Assembly (NCBI GenBank): GCA_000226015.1
Contig: JH152908.1
Coordinates: 63,140-89,958, forward strand
Direction: 5' to 3'
DNA length: 26,819 nt
Origin: Mnemiopsis leidyi
Taxonomy: Eukaryota; Ctenophora; Tentaculata; Lobata; Bolinopsidae
The position numbers and the translations under genes are program-made. Each line of letters begins with the position of its first letter. Within the stretch, counting starts at the first letter, position 1. Below, in pieces: positions 1 through 10,477 of this stretch. Below the pieces are notes generated by a model. That model made no database searches and had not been told where the DNA came from. It saw only the letters and a list, made by a program, of their open reading frames with translations.

Positions 1-61
1 ACTTAGTCAAAAATTTCAAAAATTACTGCAAATTAAACCGAAAATCAAAGTTTTTTACATA

Positions 62-143
62 AAGTAGAGGGGGGTTCATACATAAAGTAGAGGGGGAGGG
101 GGTTTGTTATGATGAGGAATGATGACAGAGGAGGGGGAGGGGG
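62..143. repeat. G-rich tracts with short direct repeat
   Basis: ATAAAGTAGAGGGGG occurs twice (ending at 73 and 96), and G5-A-G5 tracts lie at 92-102 and 133-143. Four runs of five guanines could fold into a G-quadruplex with a long middle loop. No gene is visible in 1-1190. Confidence 0.5.
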
Positions 144-1199
144 TAAAAATTACTGAAAATTTGCTGATGTTATATGTGAACGACCCCTTATGATTGAAGT
201 GCAAAACTCGAAATATGTAATCAAATATTATTAATATAAACCCAGGGTCGGCTCGTGTGGGTAAGTGGGTACTCATATGTACCCACGGAACTTGAAAACC
301 ATTACCATTAACTAGAACTTTTATTAATAAAATCTCAGCCGTAATTAATTTCTTGTGTTCAAATATTATTGCGCTAATGCAGGAACACGCAGCAATTTGT
401 TCTGACCTCAAAATCGGATTACAAATCTAGCCTTACTCTTGTTGGTACTTGGCGGCTTGTGAGTACATGAATGTACCCAAGATGAGGCCATAATGTCTAC
501 GAAATTTTAAAGTTGTACAGTTTCAAGTGCCCAGGTCGGCCGACTCTAAAATTTGGCATGTTTGTTCTTATGGATGCGGGCTACAAGTTTACTGAGTTTG
601 ACGATGTCTTGACGCAACTTGCGCATGCTACAAGCACACAAGTTTGCATGTGTTAAAACACGTCAAATGATGAAAACTTTGAAGCGCTGTAACTCTGATT
701 CCTTTGTCTGTTGAACTTCAAATGTTCAGGTAATCTTTCCAGATGTACAAATTAGTAGCAGCAGAAAAATCTGAGATCTAATTCGAAAGATGCTGCATGC
801 ACTGCCTTCAATGTTTTGCAGGGTCAAATTGTGGTGGCTGATTCGACATAACACCGTTTAGATCGGCAAATTTGCCACTTAGTATTCTAGTATTTCATGT
901 TTTGCAGAAATTGGCATTGCAAACACTGATATTTTCGGTCTTATGGAATTCCTTTCAAACGACAAAAATTATTGTTTAAGTGCCTTCTGGTGCGTTCTAG
1001 ACCCCCTTAAATCGCTGGGCGGTGCCTACAGCAGGGCCTCCGGCCTCTCTCACTCAAGAGCCGCATCTGTAAAAACCTATCAGTCTTACTAAAAAATAAT
1101 GATAACTCAATTAAATTTCAAATTCCATATACACCTTCTATAACAGTGGTGATGGTTTTTAATACAAACGACACAAAAGCTTTCAATTTAATGCACCAA

Positions 1200-1479
1200 C
1201 AGCGGCGTAACGATGCCCCGGCCACCCCGGCTACGCCGGGGGGCGCCGTCATAAGGGGGCGCCAAATCGTCATAAAGATATGGGACAATTTTGCATTATT
1301 AACTGCGCGACTAGCAAAATCGCGTGTTTGGTTTAATAACTTCACTATTTATTTAGATTTTTCGGCCATTTTTTCACAAATTGCTTCCAGTAAGCCTTTA
1401 CACCAGGGGCGCCATTTAGGGGCGCATTTTCATCGCCGAGGGGCGCCATATTGGCTAGACCTGCAACGTTACGCCACTG
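1200..1479. mobile_element. 280-bp hAT-like MITE with perfect 8-bp target-site duplication
   Basis: Left end CAGCGGCGTAACGATG; right end, read inverted, CAGTGGCGTAACGTTG (14 of 16 match). The flanks TGCACCAA at 1192-1199 and 1480-1487 are identical, an 8-bp TSD as made by hAT transposases. The inside is non-coding and has four GGCGCC sites (1242, 1258, 1408, 1442). It is too short to code for a transposase, so it is a non-autonomous element. Confidence 0.88.
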
Positions 1480-1778
1480 TGCACCAAGGAGATAAATTGT
1501 AAAATTTTACACCCTAACAATCGAGGTTTTGTAAAGCATTTTTACCCTCTGTTACAAGCTCCACCAAGAAACAAAGCTGGGCCAAAGTTGGAAGCTAGCA
1601 ATAAAGAAAAAAAGTCCCAGTTAGAAGCCGAATGGATATCTGGTCCAATCTAGTATCCTGTCGGTTTTAGCCGGATGAGGTTCAGTCCGTTTTTTCAAAA
1701 TATACTTTCTACCATATCAAGAAAACTAAAATTTTCAAATTCTTCCAACCTGCTTATTCTTGGTGCCCGCCCACAGCC

Positions 1779-1854
1779 CAAACTGAACCTCTCAGTTTCC
1801 AAACTGATCCCTTTAGTTTTGACACAGATCCTCTTGGTGTTCAAACTGAGAAAA
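1779..1854. repeat. Degenerate short tandem repeat
   Basis: About four weak copies of a 22-26-nt unit around CCAAACTGA. The rest of 1488-2208 shows no gene or other structure that I can support. Confidence 0.3.
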
Positions 1855-2228
1855 GCCTGACATGACCTAATCATATCCCAGACTGTCTAATCCGAACATA
1901 TTTGGATAAATTACATCTGTACCCAGGCTTTTACAGTTATACTGAAGGGGCTTCTGGAAGATTATAGATATTTTAACAGAGACCCTCCTCATTTAACCCT
2001 TAACCTCCTTTGTCCTGCTCGATCATAAAATGGTAAAACTTAACAAAATTAAAATGACGATAATTTTATTAAAATCCAAAGCCTGATCATATCTGCACTG
2101 GTATACGGATCAGATGTCTTAATTTAGTCAGGTCTGGTATCCCAGTGGTAACCCAAAGGCTGCCTGCTGAATTAATGATGATTTACCTTTCTTGTGGTTT
2201 TTCCCTACCTTATTAAGATTATATCCGT

Positions 2229-2303
2229 TTGACGAGATTATATCCGTCTACAGCGATTCTAACGCGAACGAAAGGAGCTGAGAGCTAGATATCATCGCGA
2301 CTT
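2229..2303 (+). mobile_element. Family-1 mini-MITE, damaged copy
   Basis: Starts TTGACGAGATTATATCCG like the intact family-1 copies and ends near ATCATCGCGACTT, close to the family end ATCACCGCGACAA. No TSD can be seen. GATTATATCCGT also stands just before it, so the left side may be a tandem or older copy. Confidence 0.5.
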
Positions 2304-2331
2304 ACACCGCACGAAACGCGCGCACAAAAGG

Positions 2332-2392
2332 GCTCTGGCTAAAGAAAACCGCGACCACGATCACAAATATGCGTTGCTCTAACCAGAGCCGT
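2332..2392. repeat. Short element-like sequence with inverted ends
   Basis: Begins GGCTCTGGCTAAAG and ends CTCTAACCAGAGCC, which are inverted copies with two mismatches. It could be another tiny transposon, but I see no TSD. Confidence 0.35.
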
Positions 2393-2635
2393 AGTATTCA
2401 TAATAGCCCTTATAGTTCACCAAAAGTGAGGTACCAAATGTCTCCACTCTAGCCTATTCATAATAGCCCTTATAGTTCACTAAAAGTGAGGTACCAAATG
2501 TCTCCACTCTAGCCTTGTGGTCGTTTGGAGCGGCAGCGTCGCTTCCGCGCGTCGCGTGGAGTTGCCGCTTTGCATCAATAACTTTGGCAAAATATGCGCT
2601 GCATGAGTAAGTGCAATGTGAAGTGTCATGACTTG
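2393..2635 (+). repeat. Family-5 repeat, forward copy (left arm of a long inverted pair)
   Basis: From AGTATTCATAATAGCCC to GACTTGCGCG this is repeated in inverted orientation at about 3037-3343. Shared blocks include GAGTTGCCGCTTTGCATC and GGCAAAATATGCGCTGC. The ends and TSD of this element could not be fixed, so its type is open. Confidence 0.7.
2395..2514. repeat. 60-bp tandem duplication
   Basis: Two units, 2395-2454 and 2455-2514, differ by one base. Each begins TATTCATAATAGCCC. The inverted relative at 3287-3342 has only one unit, so the duplication came after the two copies separated. Confidence 0.9.
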
Positions 2636-2666
2636 CGCGTTCGCGCGATTATTTTCTTGTAAAAGC

Positions 2667-2757
2667 TTGTCGAGGTGTTACCCGACCCGCGCGCGGCTCG
2701 CAGTTTTCTGCTCTCCTCGCGTTTCATTAGAACGTTAGACGGATATCATCTCGTCAA
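2667..2757 (-). mobile_element. Family-1 mini-MITE, intact copy with 8-bp TSD
   Basis: 91 bp, reading TTGTCGAGGTGTTACCCG at one side and CGGATATCATCTCGTCAA at the other. Flanked by GTAAAAGC at 2659-2666 and 2758-2765, an exact 8-bp TSD. The ends are imperfect inverted repeats of each other. Confidence 0.88.
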
Positions 2758-2816
2758 GTAAAAGCGTGAAACTTAAGGGCAGCGGCTTCAATTGCTAATA
2801 TAAGCCAACATATGCA

Positions 2817-3010
2817 TTGTAGGTTGATAACCTACTGTCGCGGCCATCACGCGCTGTCTTGACGAGATTATATCCGTCTAACGTTCTAACGAAACGTTCA
2901 GCTTTAGCTTTAGCTGCGTGAGTCGGGTATCACCGCGACAAGCGCTGTCACGCATTTCTGGCCTGGCGACATGAATTTCGAAGAAATTCTAGACGCGCAT
3001 CGCCCGTTGA
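2817..3010 (+). mobile_element. Family-3 mini-MITE, copy A, interrupted by a family-1 insertion
   Basis: Starts TTGTAGGTTGATAACCTAC (a 7-bp stem hairpin with a GAT loop) and ends CGCCCGTTGA. Flanked by CATATGCA at 2809-2816 and 3011-3018. Without the nested element and its TSD it is 103 bp, matching copy B (98 bp) apart from a 5-nt gap. Confidence 0.87.
2859..2941 (+). mobile_element. Family-1 mini-MITE nested in family-3 copy A
   Basis: 83 bp from TTGACGAGATTATATCCG to CGGGTATCACCGCGACAA. Flanked by GCGCTGTC at 2851-2858 and 2942-2949. Family-3 copy B holds the uninterrupted sequence with GCGCTGTC once, an empty-site control within the same window. The two ends match at 13 of 18 positions when inverted. 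Confidence 0.92.
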
Positions 3011-3036
3011 CATATGCATAGCCCTGTGGCTCGCGC

Positions 3037-3343
3037 TGCACGCGCAAGTCGTGACACCTCACACTGTTGTCTCACGTTGTGACCCTCCGGGGGGCGTGGC
3101 CGCGCGCTTCGCGCGCGCCGGAGGCTGCCGCTTCGCGGCAGCAGGGCTATGCAACGTGTAGCAATCACACTGCACTTACTCATGCAGCGCATATTTTGCC
3201 AAAGTTATTGATGCAAAGCGGCAACTCCACGCGGCGCGCGGCAGCGACGCTGCCGCCCCAAACGCGACGACCACAAGGCTAGAGTGGAGACATTTGGTAC
3301 CTCACTTTGGGTGAACTATAAGGGCTATTATGAATACTACTCT
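3037..3343 (-). repeat. Family-5 repeat, reverse copy, interrupted by a family-4 insertion
   Basis: Inverted relative of 2393-2635, broken by the 98-bp insertion at 3067-3164. The two copies could pair as a long hairpin in a transcript or single strand. The apparent open frames here are not coding. Confidence 0.7.
3067..3164. mobile_element. Family-4 mini-MITE with two GC-rich hairpins and 8-bp TSD
   Basis: 98 bp, TTGTCTCACGTTG at the left and, inverted, TTGCTACACGTTG at the right. TSD TCACACTG at 3059-3066 and 3165-3172. Inside are two perfect hairpins with TTC loops, GCGCGC-TTC-GCGCGC and GCTGCCGC-TTC-GCGGCAGC. On the other strand each core is GCGAAGC, a known unusually stable DNA mini-hairpin. 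Confidence 0.88.
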
Positions 3344-3368
3344 CATCGAATCTGAACTTGCGAAACTG

Positions 3369-3558
3369 TTGTCGCGGTGATACCCGACTTGCCTGGGGAC
3401 CTCAGTCTAATTGTTGCTTAGCACCAATTGCAGCCCTTCGATCGGAGGGAAACGTAGAGAGAGCCGCGCATTGCCCGGTAATACTCGACTCACGCAGCTA
3501 AAGCTGAAGCTAACGTTTCGTAAGAACATAGAACGGTAAACGGATATAATCTCGTCAA
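3369..3558 (-). mobile_element. Family-1 mini-MITE interrupted by a family-2 insertion
   Basis: TTGTCGCGGTGATACCCGAC at the left, CGGATATAATCTCGTCAA at the right. TSD CGAAACTG at 3361-3368 and CGAAATTG at 3559-3566 (one mismatch). A 93-bp family-2 element splits it. Confidence 0.8.
3389..3481 (+). mobile_element. Family-2 mini-MITE nested in a family-1 copy
   Basis: Starts TTGCCTGGGGACCTCAG and ends GCGCATTGCCCGGTAA. The flanks TACCCGAC (3381-3388) and TACTCGAC (3482-3489) differ by one base, as expected of an aged TSD. Ends are short inverted repeats (TTGCCTGG against TTACCGGG). Confidence 0.78.
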
Positions 3559-3612
3559 CGAAATTGGAAATTTGGCCGTCTGCTCATAGTTTATTTAAAA
3601 AACAACAAACCG

Positions 3613-3792
3613 TTACCTGGGGACCTCAGGCTAAGTGTTGCTCTGAACGGAGGGAAACGTAGAGAGAGCCGCGCATCGCTTGTAGGTTGATAACCTACTG
3701 TCGCGGCCATCACGCGCTGTCACGCATTTCTGGCCTGGTGAATTTCGAAGAAATTCTAGACGCGCATCGCCCGTTGACGCATCGCCCGGTAA
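3613..3792 (+). mobile_element. Family-2 mini-MITE interrupted by a family-3 insertion
   Basis: TTACCTGGGGACCTCAG to CGCCCGGTAA, flanked by ACAAACCG at 3605-3612 and 3793-3800 (exact). The family-3 element inside accounts for 106 bp; the family-2 part alone is 74 bp. Confidence 0.88.
3680..3777 (+). mobile_element. Family-3 mini-MITE, copy B, uninterrupted, nested in family 2
   Basis: 98 bp, TTGTAGGTTGATAACCTAC to CGCCCGTTGA. TSD CGCATCGC at 3672-3679 and 3778-3785 (exact). This copy fixes both the ends of the family and the TSD length. Confidence 0.9.
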
Positions 3793-3909
3793 ACAAACCG
3801 GAGCTCTCTAGCTCATTTGCTCGCAAAGTTAGCTCATAGTCCGGAAGGTTTCCTGGGAGATTAATTAAGGTCAAGCTCCTTGTCGCTGAAGCTGTGAGTG
3901 GAATTTGCA

Positions 3910-3981
3910 TTGACGGGATTATATCCGTCCACCGTTCTAACGAAACGTTAGTTCACTTTTGAGCGGGTATCACCGTAACAA
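3910..3981 (+). mobile_element. Family-1 mini-MITE copy without visible TSD
   Basis: TTGACGGGATTATATCCG to CGGGTATCACCGTAACAA, 72 bp. The flanks AATTTGCA and AGTGGGAT do not match, so the site was changed or the copy is a fragment. Confidence 0.65.
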
Positions 3982-6026
3982 AGTGGGATAAACTTTGAAA
4001 CAAGACAAAGCTGAAAGGTCAGATGGGTTCTTTTTGGAAGATGTGTCTATTGTCCAGACAGACTATCATAAACGACACTGCCCATCCACGCTTGCTAGAA
4101 AAGTTCCAAAGTTCGTCCTTTCTCTAGAATACATCGCTTCCTCTGGTTAATCCCTTGTTCTTTGAGACTGGCTATGCAGCAGAGCGGCAATAATCCTTCC
4201 TGTTGGAACACTAGCCAACGCCCTTACGGTGATGGATTTTAAGGGACAATATATCAATTTAATGCCCATCTTGATGAATAAATTAGAACTGAACGATTAA
4301 AAGTATTTCAATCTATAATGATAAGAATGATATGACTGAAGGAGTCACTAAAGTTTGTCGCTGTCCAGTCAGTGTTCCTGCACAGTGTTGAAATTCCTAG
4401 TTTGCAGTTCGCTATACAGCGTGTGTCCCCACATAGTGCATATGACCACACAGTGATAGAATTTAACAATACAGATCCTGTGCCTCGTGCTCTTACCAAA
4501 TGTGTTTTGAGGCCAATAACTCTAGCCTCATAATATGGTAAAATGGAATTGATTCTGTGAGGGAAATGTATTTCAAACAGTACATTCAACCAAAAAATGG
4601 GGAAGATTTTAGTGTCCCAAAAGTGATATAGTTATTTCAATTTTATCATTGACAATTTTATCAAGAATTGCGGCCGCCTTCATTGTGTCAGGCGACTGCT
4701 GAATTTCCGGTATCAATTATTTAATTATCATGCCGTGGCTTATTGTTATTAAAATTCACGAAATAAGGAATCAAAATATGCAACCACTAACCAGAAGTAA
4801 TTTCGGTAAATTTTCAAAGTTCTGCACGTGTAAATACAGACGCGTAAATTTATGCATAATTTAAAAAGTTCACGCTCAAAGTTATAATGCTATCGCGCGT
4901 TCTTTTCATTACTTTATTTCAAATATCTTGAGTCTGTATGATGTTGGCATAAGTATATTGTCTACGCTACCTTTATAATTTATTGTTATGATATGTTGTG
5001 GGTTATTAATAATGATAGGATATCTAACCAATATCAGTGAGCAGTTCAAATATAAAATTGAGTTTTATTGATATTTCTTTGATATTGTCGTGTATTTTTT
5101 CAAATGGTGTTCTTGAAATAGACACACATAAATATATAATGGGATTTATTATTTATAGATGTTCTAGACGTTAGAAGTTTTTATTTAAATTTGATAATAT
5201 TTTTGTGAAAAGTGGAAGGATATTTTTATATTTCTATTGTGTAATTAATATTGCAGACAGGAAAATAAAACTTGTTTAACTTGAAAATTTGTTTAACATG
5301 AAGCTACATGATGTGTTTATATTATTCATACTGCATTGTGTTAATACTTTATACTAATGGCGTTTTGTAAGTTTGTTGTAAACTAGAGATGTGTGGAGGG
5401 TGTTTGAAATCGTGTTACATTCATTTCTCAATCTGTCATCTGTCAAATTTCAACAAATCACTCAATACAACTAAAGTTTATAGAATTTTGATTGTTTTTC
5501 TTGTTTAAGGCAATTGTATATATAAATTTCATAATGTTTTAAATGTATATGTGAAGTGGCATGCAGCAGTTAAAACCTATAAACGTATTGGTATATATAA
5601 TGAAGTTTAATAAAGGAACTTGCGCGCAGATGTAGGTACATAAGACACTTTTTGAGCTAATATTCCACCATGACCCTATTTACCCTGTCAGTTGCCAACC
5701 CTTGTTTTGTACTTTTTGTGCCCATGCACATAACATATCAAAACAACTTTGCAATTTTGGCCATTTGGGCCCAAAGGCAAGATACAGGAAAAGATTGGTT
5801 GAACAAGACCATATAGTACGTAATAGGAGATATAACTTATTTTTAAAATGATCCTGGATACAGCCCCAGCTAAGTTAAATAGTCAATCCCATTCCAGACC
5901 AGGACAAAATTTCAAATCTAGCCTGTTTATCCATTTGACCCCGGCCTTTTTACTGATTCCTGATAGCTTGTCGGCCTTAACCGAATCTTCACTGATAGCA
6001 TTATCTATCTAGAAAGATTGCATGTG
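3982..6026. other. No gene identified; AT-rich sequence
   Basis: I see no exon, RNA gene or repeat that I can support. At 4308-4589 both strands are open over 65-93 codons without a recognisable protein. A promoter and leader exon of the PH-SH2 gene should lie here or further upstream but cannot be recognised. Confidence 0.4.
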
Positions 6027-6080
6027 ATGAATATACCAGGGACTAGATATGAAGGTCCTCTTGAAAGGAAATTGAACAAG
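6027..6080 (+). CDS. Exon 1 (candidate start): first strand of PH domain
   Basis: Reads MNIPGTRYEGPLERKLNK and ends at a GTAAAA donor in phase 0. The YEGPLERK part matches the usual opening of a PH domain, and the next exon continues it (WKEFHVVL). The ATG at 6027 is the only in-frame start after the stop at 5964-5966. A pyrimidine-rich stretch ending in AG at 6012 could instead make this an internal exon, with the true start further upstream. Confidence 0.6.
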
Positions 6081-9000
6081 GTAAAAATTACCATAGTTTC
6101 CATTTAATGTTTGCATTCTTGCCAAAATAATTTTTGTAAAATTTATCAGTTATCCTTGGTTGTATATTCTTGTTTCTTCTGGCTATAACTCGTATTTTAT
6201 TTCAGTGGAAGGAGTTTCATGTTGTCTTGAACAGTGGTCAGCTTCTATTTTACAAAGATAGGACTTCTGATGTTAGTATATTGGATGTGATGTCCTCCAA
6301 GCATTAAAATCAGCCACAATAAGAACCTCTTTTTGGCACATTTACAACACTTAAACCTTTTAATGCTCATACTTAAAGTAATAGTTATTTCACCTTTCAG
6401 CCAAGAGATGGATTGCTGGGCACACTAAAGCTGAGTGTCACTACATTCTGTAACTCATCTTCTGGTGTTCTTACCAGAGGATACCAATTCAGTGTTTCTA
6501 CACCAGAAGTAGAGGCTCATCTTAGGGTAAGAATTTTTTTATAATTATGGAAACACCAACTGAAAATGGGTGAAACTCATTAATTGAACTTAAATAAGCC
6601 TGCCATCGATTTGTTTTTGTTATGATATGCTTTTAGCCTAAGGCAGAAAAAAAGCATCAATAAGTGTTAATGATGTTAATGGTTGATTTGTGATTGAAAC
6701 TTGTATACGAGCATTTTGTCACAACAACAAGAAGAACTGGACAGTTGTCACTTTTTGACTGATATTCTTTCCTGACTGACCAACAATACCTTTTTTTCCT
6801 TCTTTTACATTGGTTGCTGAGATGAGTCGATCAATGGTTGCAGCTTATCATCCATCACTCTTACACACTGACATCTAATCTAAAACCGGCTCATGTCAAT
6901 TTTGGCCGCTCAGCTTAGGAAGTGTACCACCTGAATACATTCTCATGAATTGACATGCTCATTGCTCAATGTACATCTTATATCATCATATTGTTTGGAT
7001 GTGTATTTGACGGTAATGGATCGTTGTAATTGCACCGACCGCACTTAACATTAGGGAAGCGGTTGTTATTGTATGGACCAAAACATGCTATATCATTGTA
7101 CGGCTGTGATCATGGGAAGCAATCAAGTGATATAATTTAAGGGTTGAATAAAGGTGTCTTGGGAATCCACAACTGTTTATGCGACAAGCCCTACACTGGT
7201 AGATTATCTGCACTCGTGATTGTGCATGTATATTTGTGTGTAATTTAATCCTACGTAATGCTCAATTCAATCCTACTACACATCGTCTACTTTTGTGATT
7301 CATCTGATGATTTTGTCAAGTGCCGCACTATGACAGTCACACAGTTTTCTTATCCTGATGGAAATATTCAAGAACGAACAAGACACCAAATTACGAATTG
7401 AGCAGGCCATTGATGATACCCAAGGTTAGAGGAAAGATAAGTCATAATTCACCATGAACTTGCGAAACTGCATACATAATATGTAAAACATGGCATATTC
7501 ACACTACTCTGCTACATTTAGCTATGTAGCCACCAATACTAGTCACTTAAATAATTCAGCAGCCATCATATTCGGGTGTCTCTGATAGGTTGACGTAATG
7601 ACACATAATTCCTAGTGTAATTCAAAGTGTGTATCTCCGTGTATGTAAAACTACACGGCCCTCCCCGCATGTTCTCGCTAGTTCGAGAAGCGAGCAGTTG
7701 TAACACTCCTAGCCATCTGTTAACTTGTTACCTCATTTACACTTTTGTGGTTCTACTGTGGGTGTTTCCTGATTAGTTTACTGCAACATGTAACCAGGAC
7801 CGTTAGATTTTACTTGCATTATGTGCGATTACTAAGTCACTGCTCTGCTTGGTTTCAAGTTGATGACGTCACCATGGTGACACAATACTATAGACCATTA
7901 AGTGCCCGTTGTTAATAAAAGTTTTAATTCAGTGACCTCGACCCCGACACGTATTTGTACTGGAATTAGATGTTCTCAATCCACCTACAAACTTTTGGTG
8001 TACCCGGCCTCAAACTTTGGGAGCTCGATGTTTTGTCAATTATTGACATTTCGTTATTGCTTGATTGGTACATTACACATGCCTGTTTAACCTTTAACCT
8101 GCATGTTAACAGTTATTGAGCAGTTATCAACAGTTATTGAGCTAATAGCGATCAGTTTCAGTTTCATGATATTTACTTAAATTTCCTATTCCAGTCGAAC
8201 ACGTCGGAGCAAAGAGACAAATGGATCAAAGAAATCATGGGATCTGTGACAGAGGTAAGATATGTCAAATATCAAGTTAGATATTAGCCTTTCAAGTGCT
8301 CGTATTCGAGAAAGACGATAAGTTTAGATAGTTTCAACTTTATAAGTTTCGACTTACTAAGTTTAGTGTTAACTTTTATAAGTTCTCGTATTCAATATAG
8401 AAAACGAGAATAGGAGTGTTCTTCAGGAACAAGCCCACTTGTCAAGATCGGTAGTACCTAAATAGAGTGAGTGTAACCGTATATTAAACGGGTTGACGTT
8501 AATTCGTCACAGCAAAGTTCTTCGAACTTAAATAATGGAATCATAATAAATGTATAAATTGTAGTATTTCTGACACTCCTTGAGCATAACCGCTGCTAAG
8601 GCGGAAACTAGTGATCACCGCGCTACTGAAGATATGGATGTAGACTGTGTAACAGACAGTGCACTAGACTGACCCTGCCTTAGTACACTACGTTCAAATC
8701 GCACCACGTAACGCAGTTAGGGCGTGTTACTTGTCTCTTCTCCACAATCCACATCTGTCCATTAGACCGTCCCAATGAGTATCTTCTAGCTGGCAGGATT
8801 ACTCAGACCACAACTCTGAACTTATTTGTAAACACCCTGATGTTGTCATTTTTTCTCTCTCTCTATCACTCCCACTACAATTGCTATACCCCTTCCCTTT
8901 TGATCACCTGTAACAGCACATAGCTTCCTGGCAGACTACACAGTAAATGTAATGATCGTTGTGATGCGGAAATTTCCCGATCAGTAGACCCCACTAAATG

Positions 9001-10305
9001 TTGTAGTTCACAGTCAGATCACTGCTCTGAGAATTGACGTTATAATCACAGTATCCTCTTTCACACTGTAGCATCAACAAAAAAATCATGATTATAACAC
9101 ACACACTAAAGAAATCAAATGTAGACTGTGTAAAGTAACACGGTGTGTGTAGTTGCTCTAGTTACTGTAAAGATCTCGGTACACAGAACTACATGTATTG
9201 CAATGACGTAATGTCAGACTATTAGTCGAGATCTCTGTAATCATACCCATGGTATGTATATCGTACCACGTGTATTTATATCGCACCAAGTGTTTACTGG
9301 ACTAAGAGTTCTTTCCAACGTTGCCGCACCACACAACAATAATTATTGTTGTTTTGGAGAGCGGGATAGAAAATGGTGTCATGACTTTCTCAACTGGCCT
9401 GCTGAAAATTGGTTCTCGGCTCTGATTGCTCTAATACTTCATGTACTTACACATACATAATTACAAGCCATTAATCGAAGGAAACACGTCCAATCCGAAT
9501 GTAGAAACTTTTGCACAATGGTACTACGTTCAATTGAAATCCCCATGGCATTCCACGGATCAAATTTCTCGATAGGAAAAGTTGGATGGGTGATCTGTGC
9601 GGTGTCATATGAAATACCGTGTTGGAGGATGTCGATGTTATTGGACCCAGGATCAGGTATCCTTTAGGGATTACCGAACAATTTAAATTTGTGTGGCGTG
9701 TAGACCATGAGGCCTATTGCATGAGCCCTCTGAGATGATTGTACTGTGTCAAATGTACATTGTAGTCACCTCGTAACTTTGTACTCTGTGTATTGTATAC
9801 AAGGATCCCCTAGTGTTGTCTAGATCAATGTAATATGAGACTTAGTCGCAGATGTGTAGTTTCTTTCTCCACAGAGCATCATCTCACAGGCGGATAGTTA
9901 AGGAAGAAGTCAGTTTATTAATAATGGAGGAAATTTAAATAATTTTTGTCGAAAATGTAGAATTTCCTCGATTCTCAATAAATCGACTGGAACGTTCTAT
10001 AAATCTTCAGTAACTATGCTAGTAAGAACTTGCCTTGGAATTTTCCCATGAACTTGACCGATTTTCCATTTTCTGTGACCAAATTGTTCTTTCCGGCGTG
10101 CGACTAACAAAGGTTTCCTCCTAAATTATTTGCAGGTGTAAAACATTGTTAACACTATGTACAGTGTATACGTTAACCTGAACGCAGTGTGTAATTATTT
10201 GTAAATATTTATTGTTTCTGTCAGGAAAGTTTTTGTGAAAAGTTCATCATGGTCACGTGACAATTATTCCGAGTCAGAGAGAGTTTCCGAGAGAGAGAGA
10301 GAGTG

Positions 10306-10390
<85 letters not shown>

Positions 10391-10405
10391 NNNNNNNNNN
10401 GAGAG

Positions 10406-10477
<72 letters not shown>

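Noticed and set aside
1146..1502. 118-codon open frame on the + strand.
   Set aside because: It covers the hAT-like MITE and both TSDs; the sequence is a non-coding transposon.
2989..3282. Arg/Ala-rich open frames on both strands.
   Set aside because: They cross the ends of at least three transposons and reflect high GC, not a gene.
2229..3558. One large transposon bounded by the perfect 19-bp inverted ends TTGACGAGATTATATCCGT.
   Set aside because: The inner copies have their own 8-bp TSDs, so the outer pair belongs to two separate small elements and not to the two ends of one.
4308..4589. 93-codon minus-strand frame, with a 65-codon frame on the + strand opposite.
   Set aside because: No domain, no splice context and no recognisable family; overlap of both open strands can occur by chance. 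Kept only as a note.
8640..8710. A functional tRNA gene.
   Set aside because: The B-box-like GTTCAAATC is present, but the T stem and acceptor stem do not pair.
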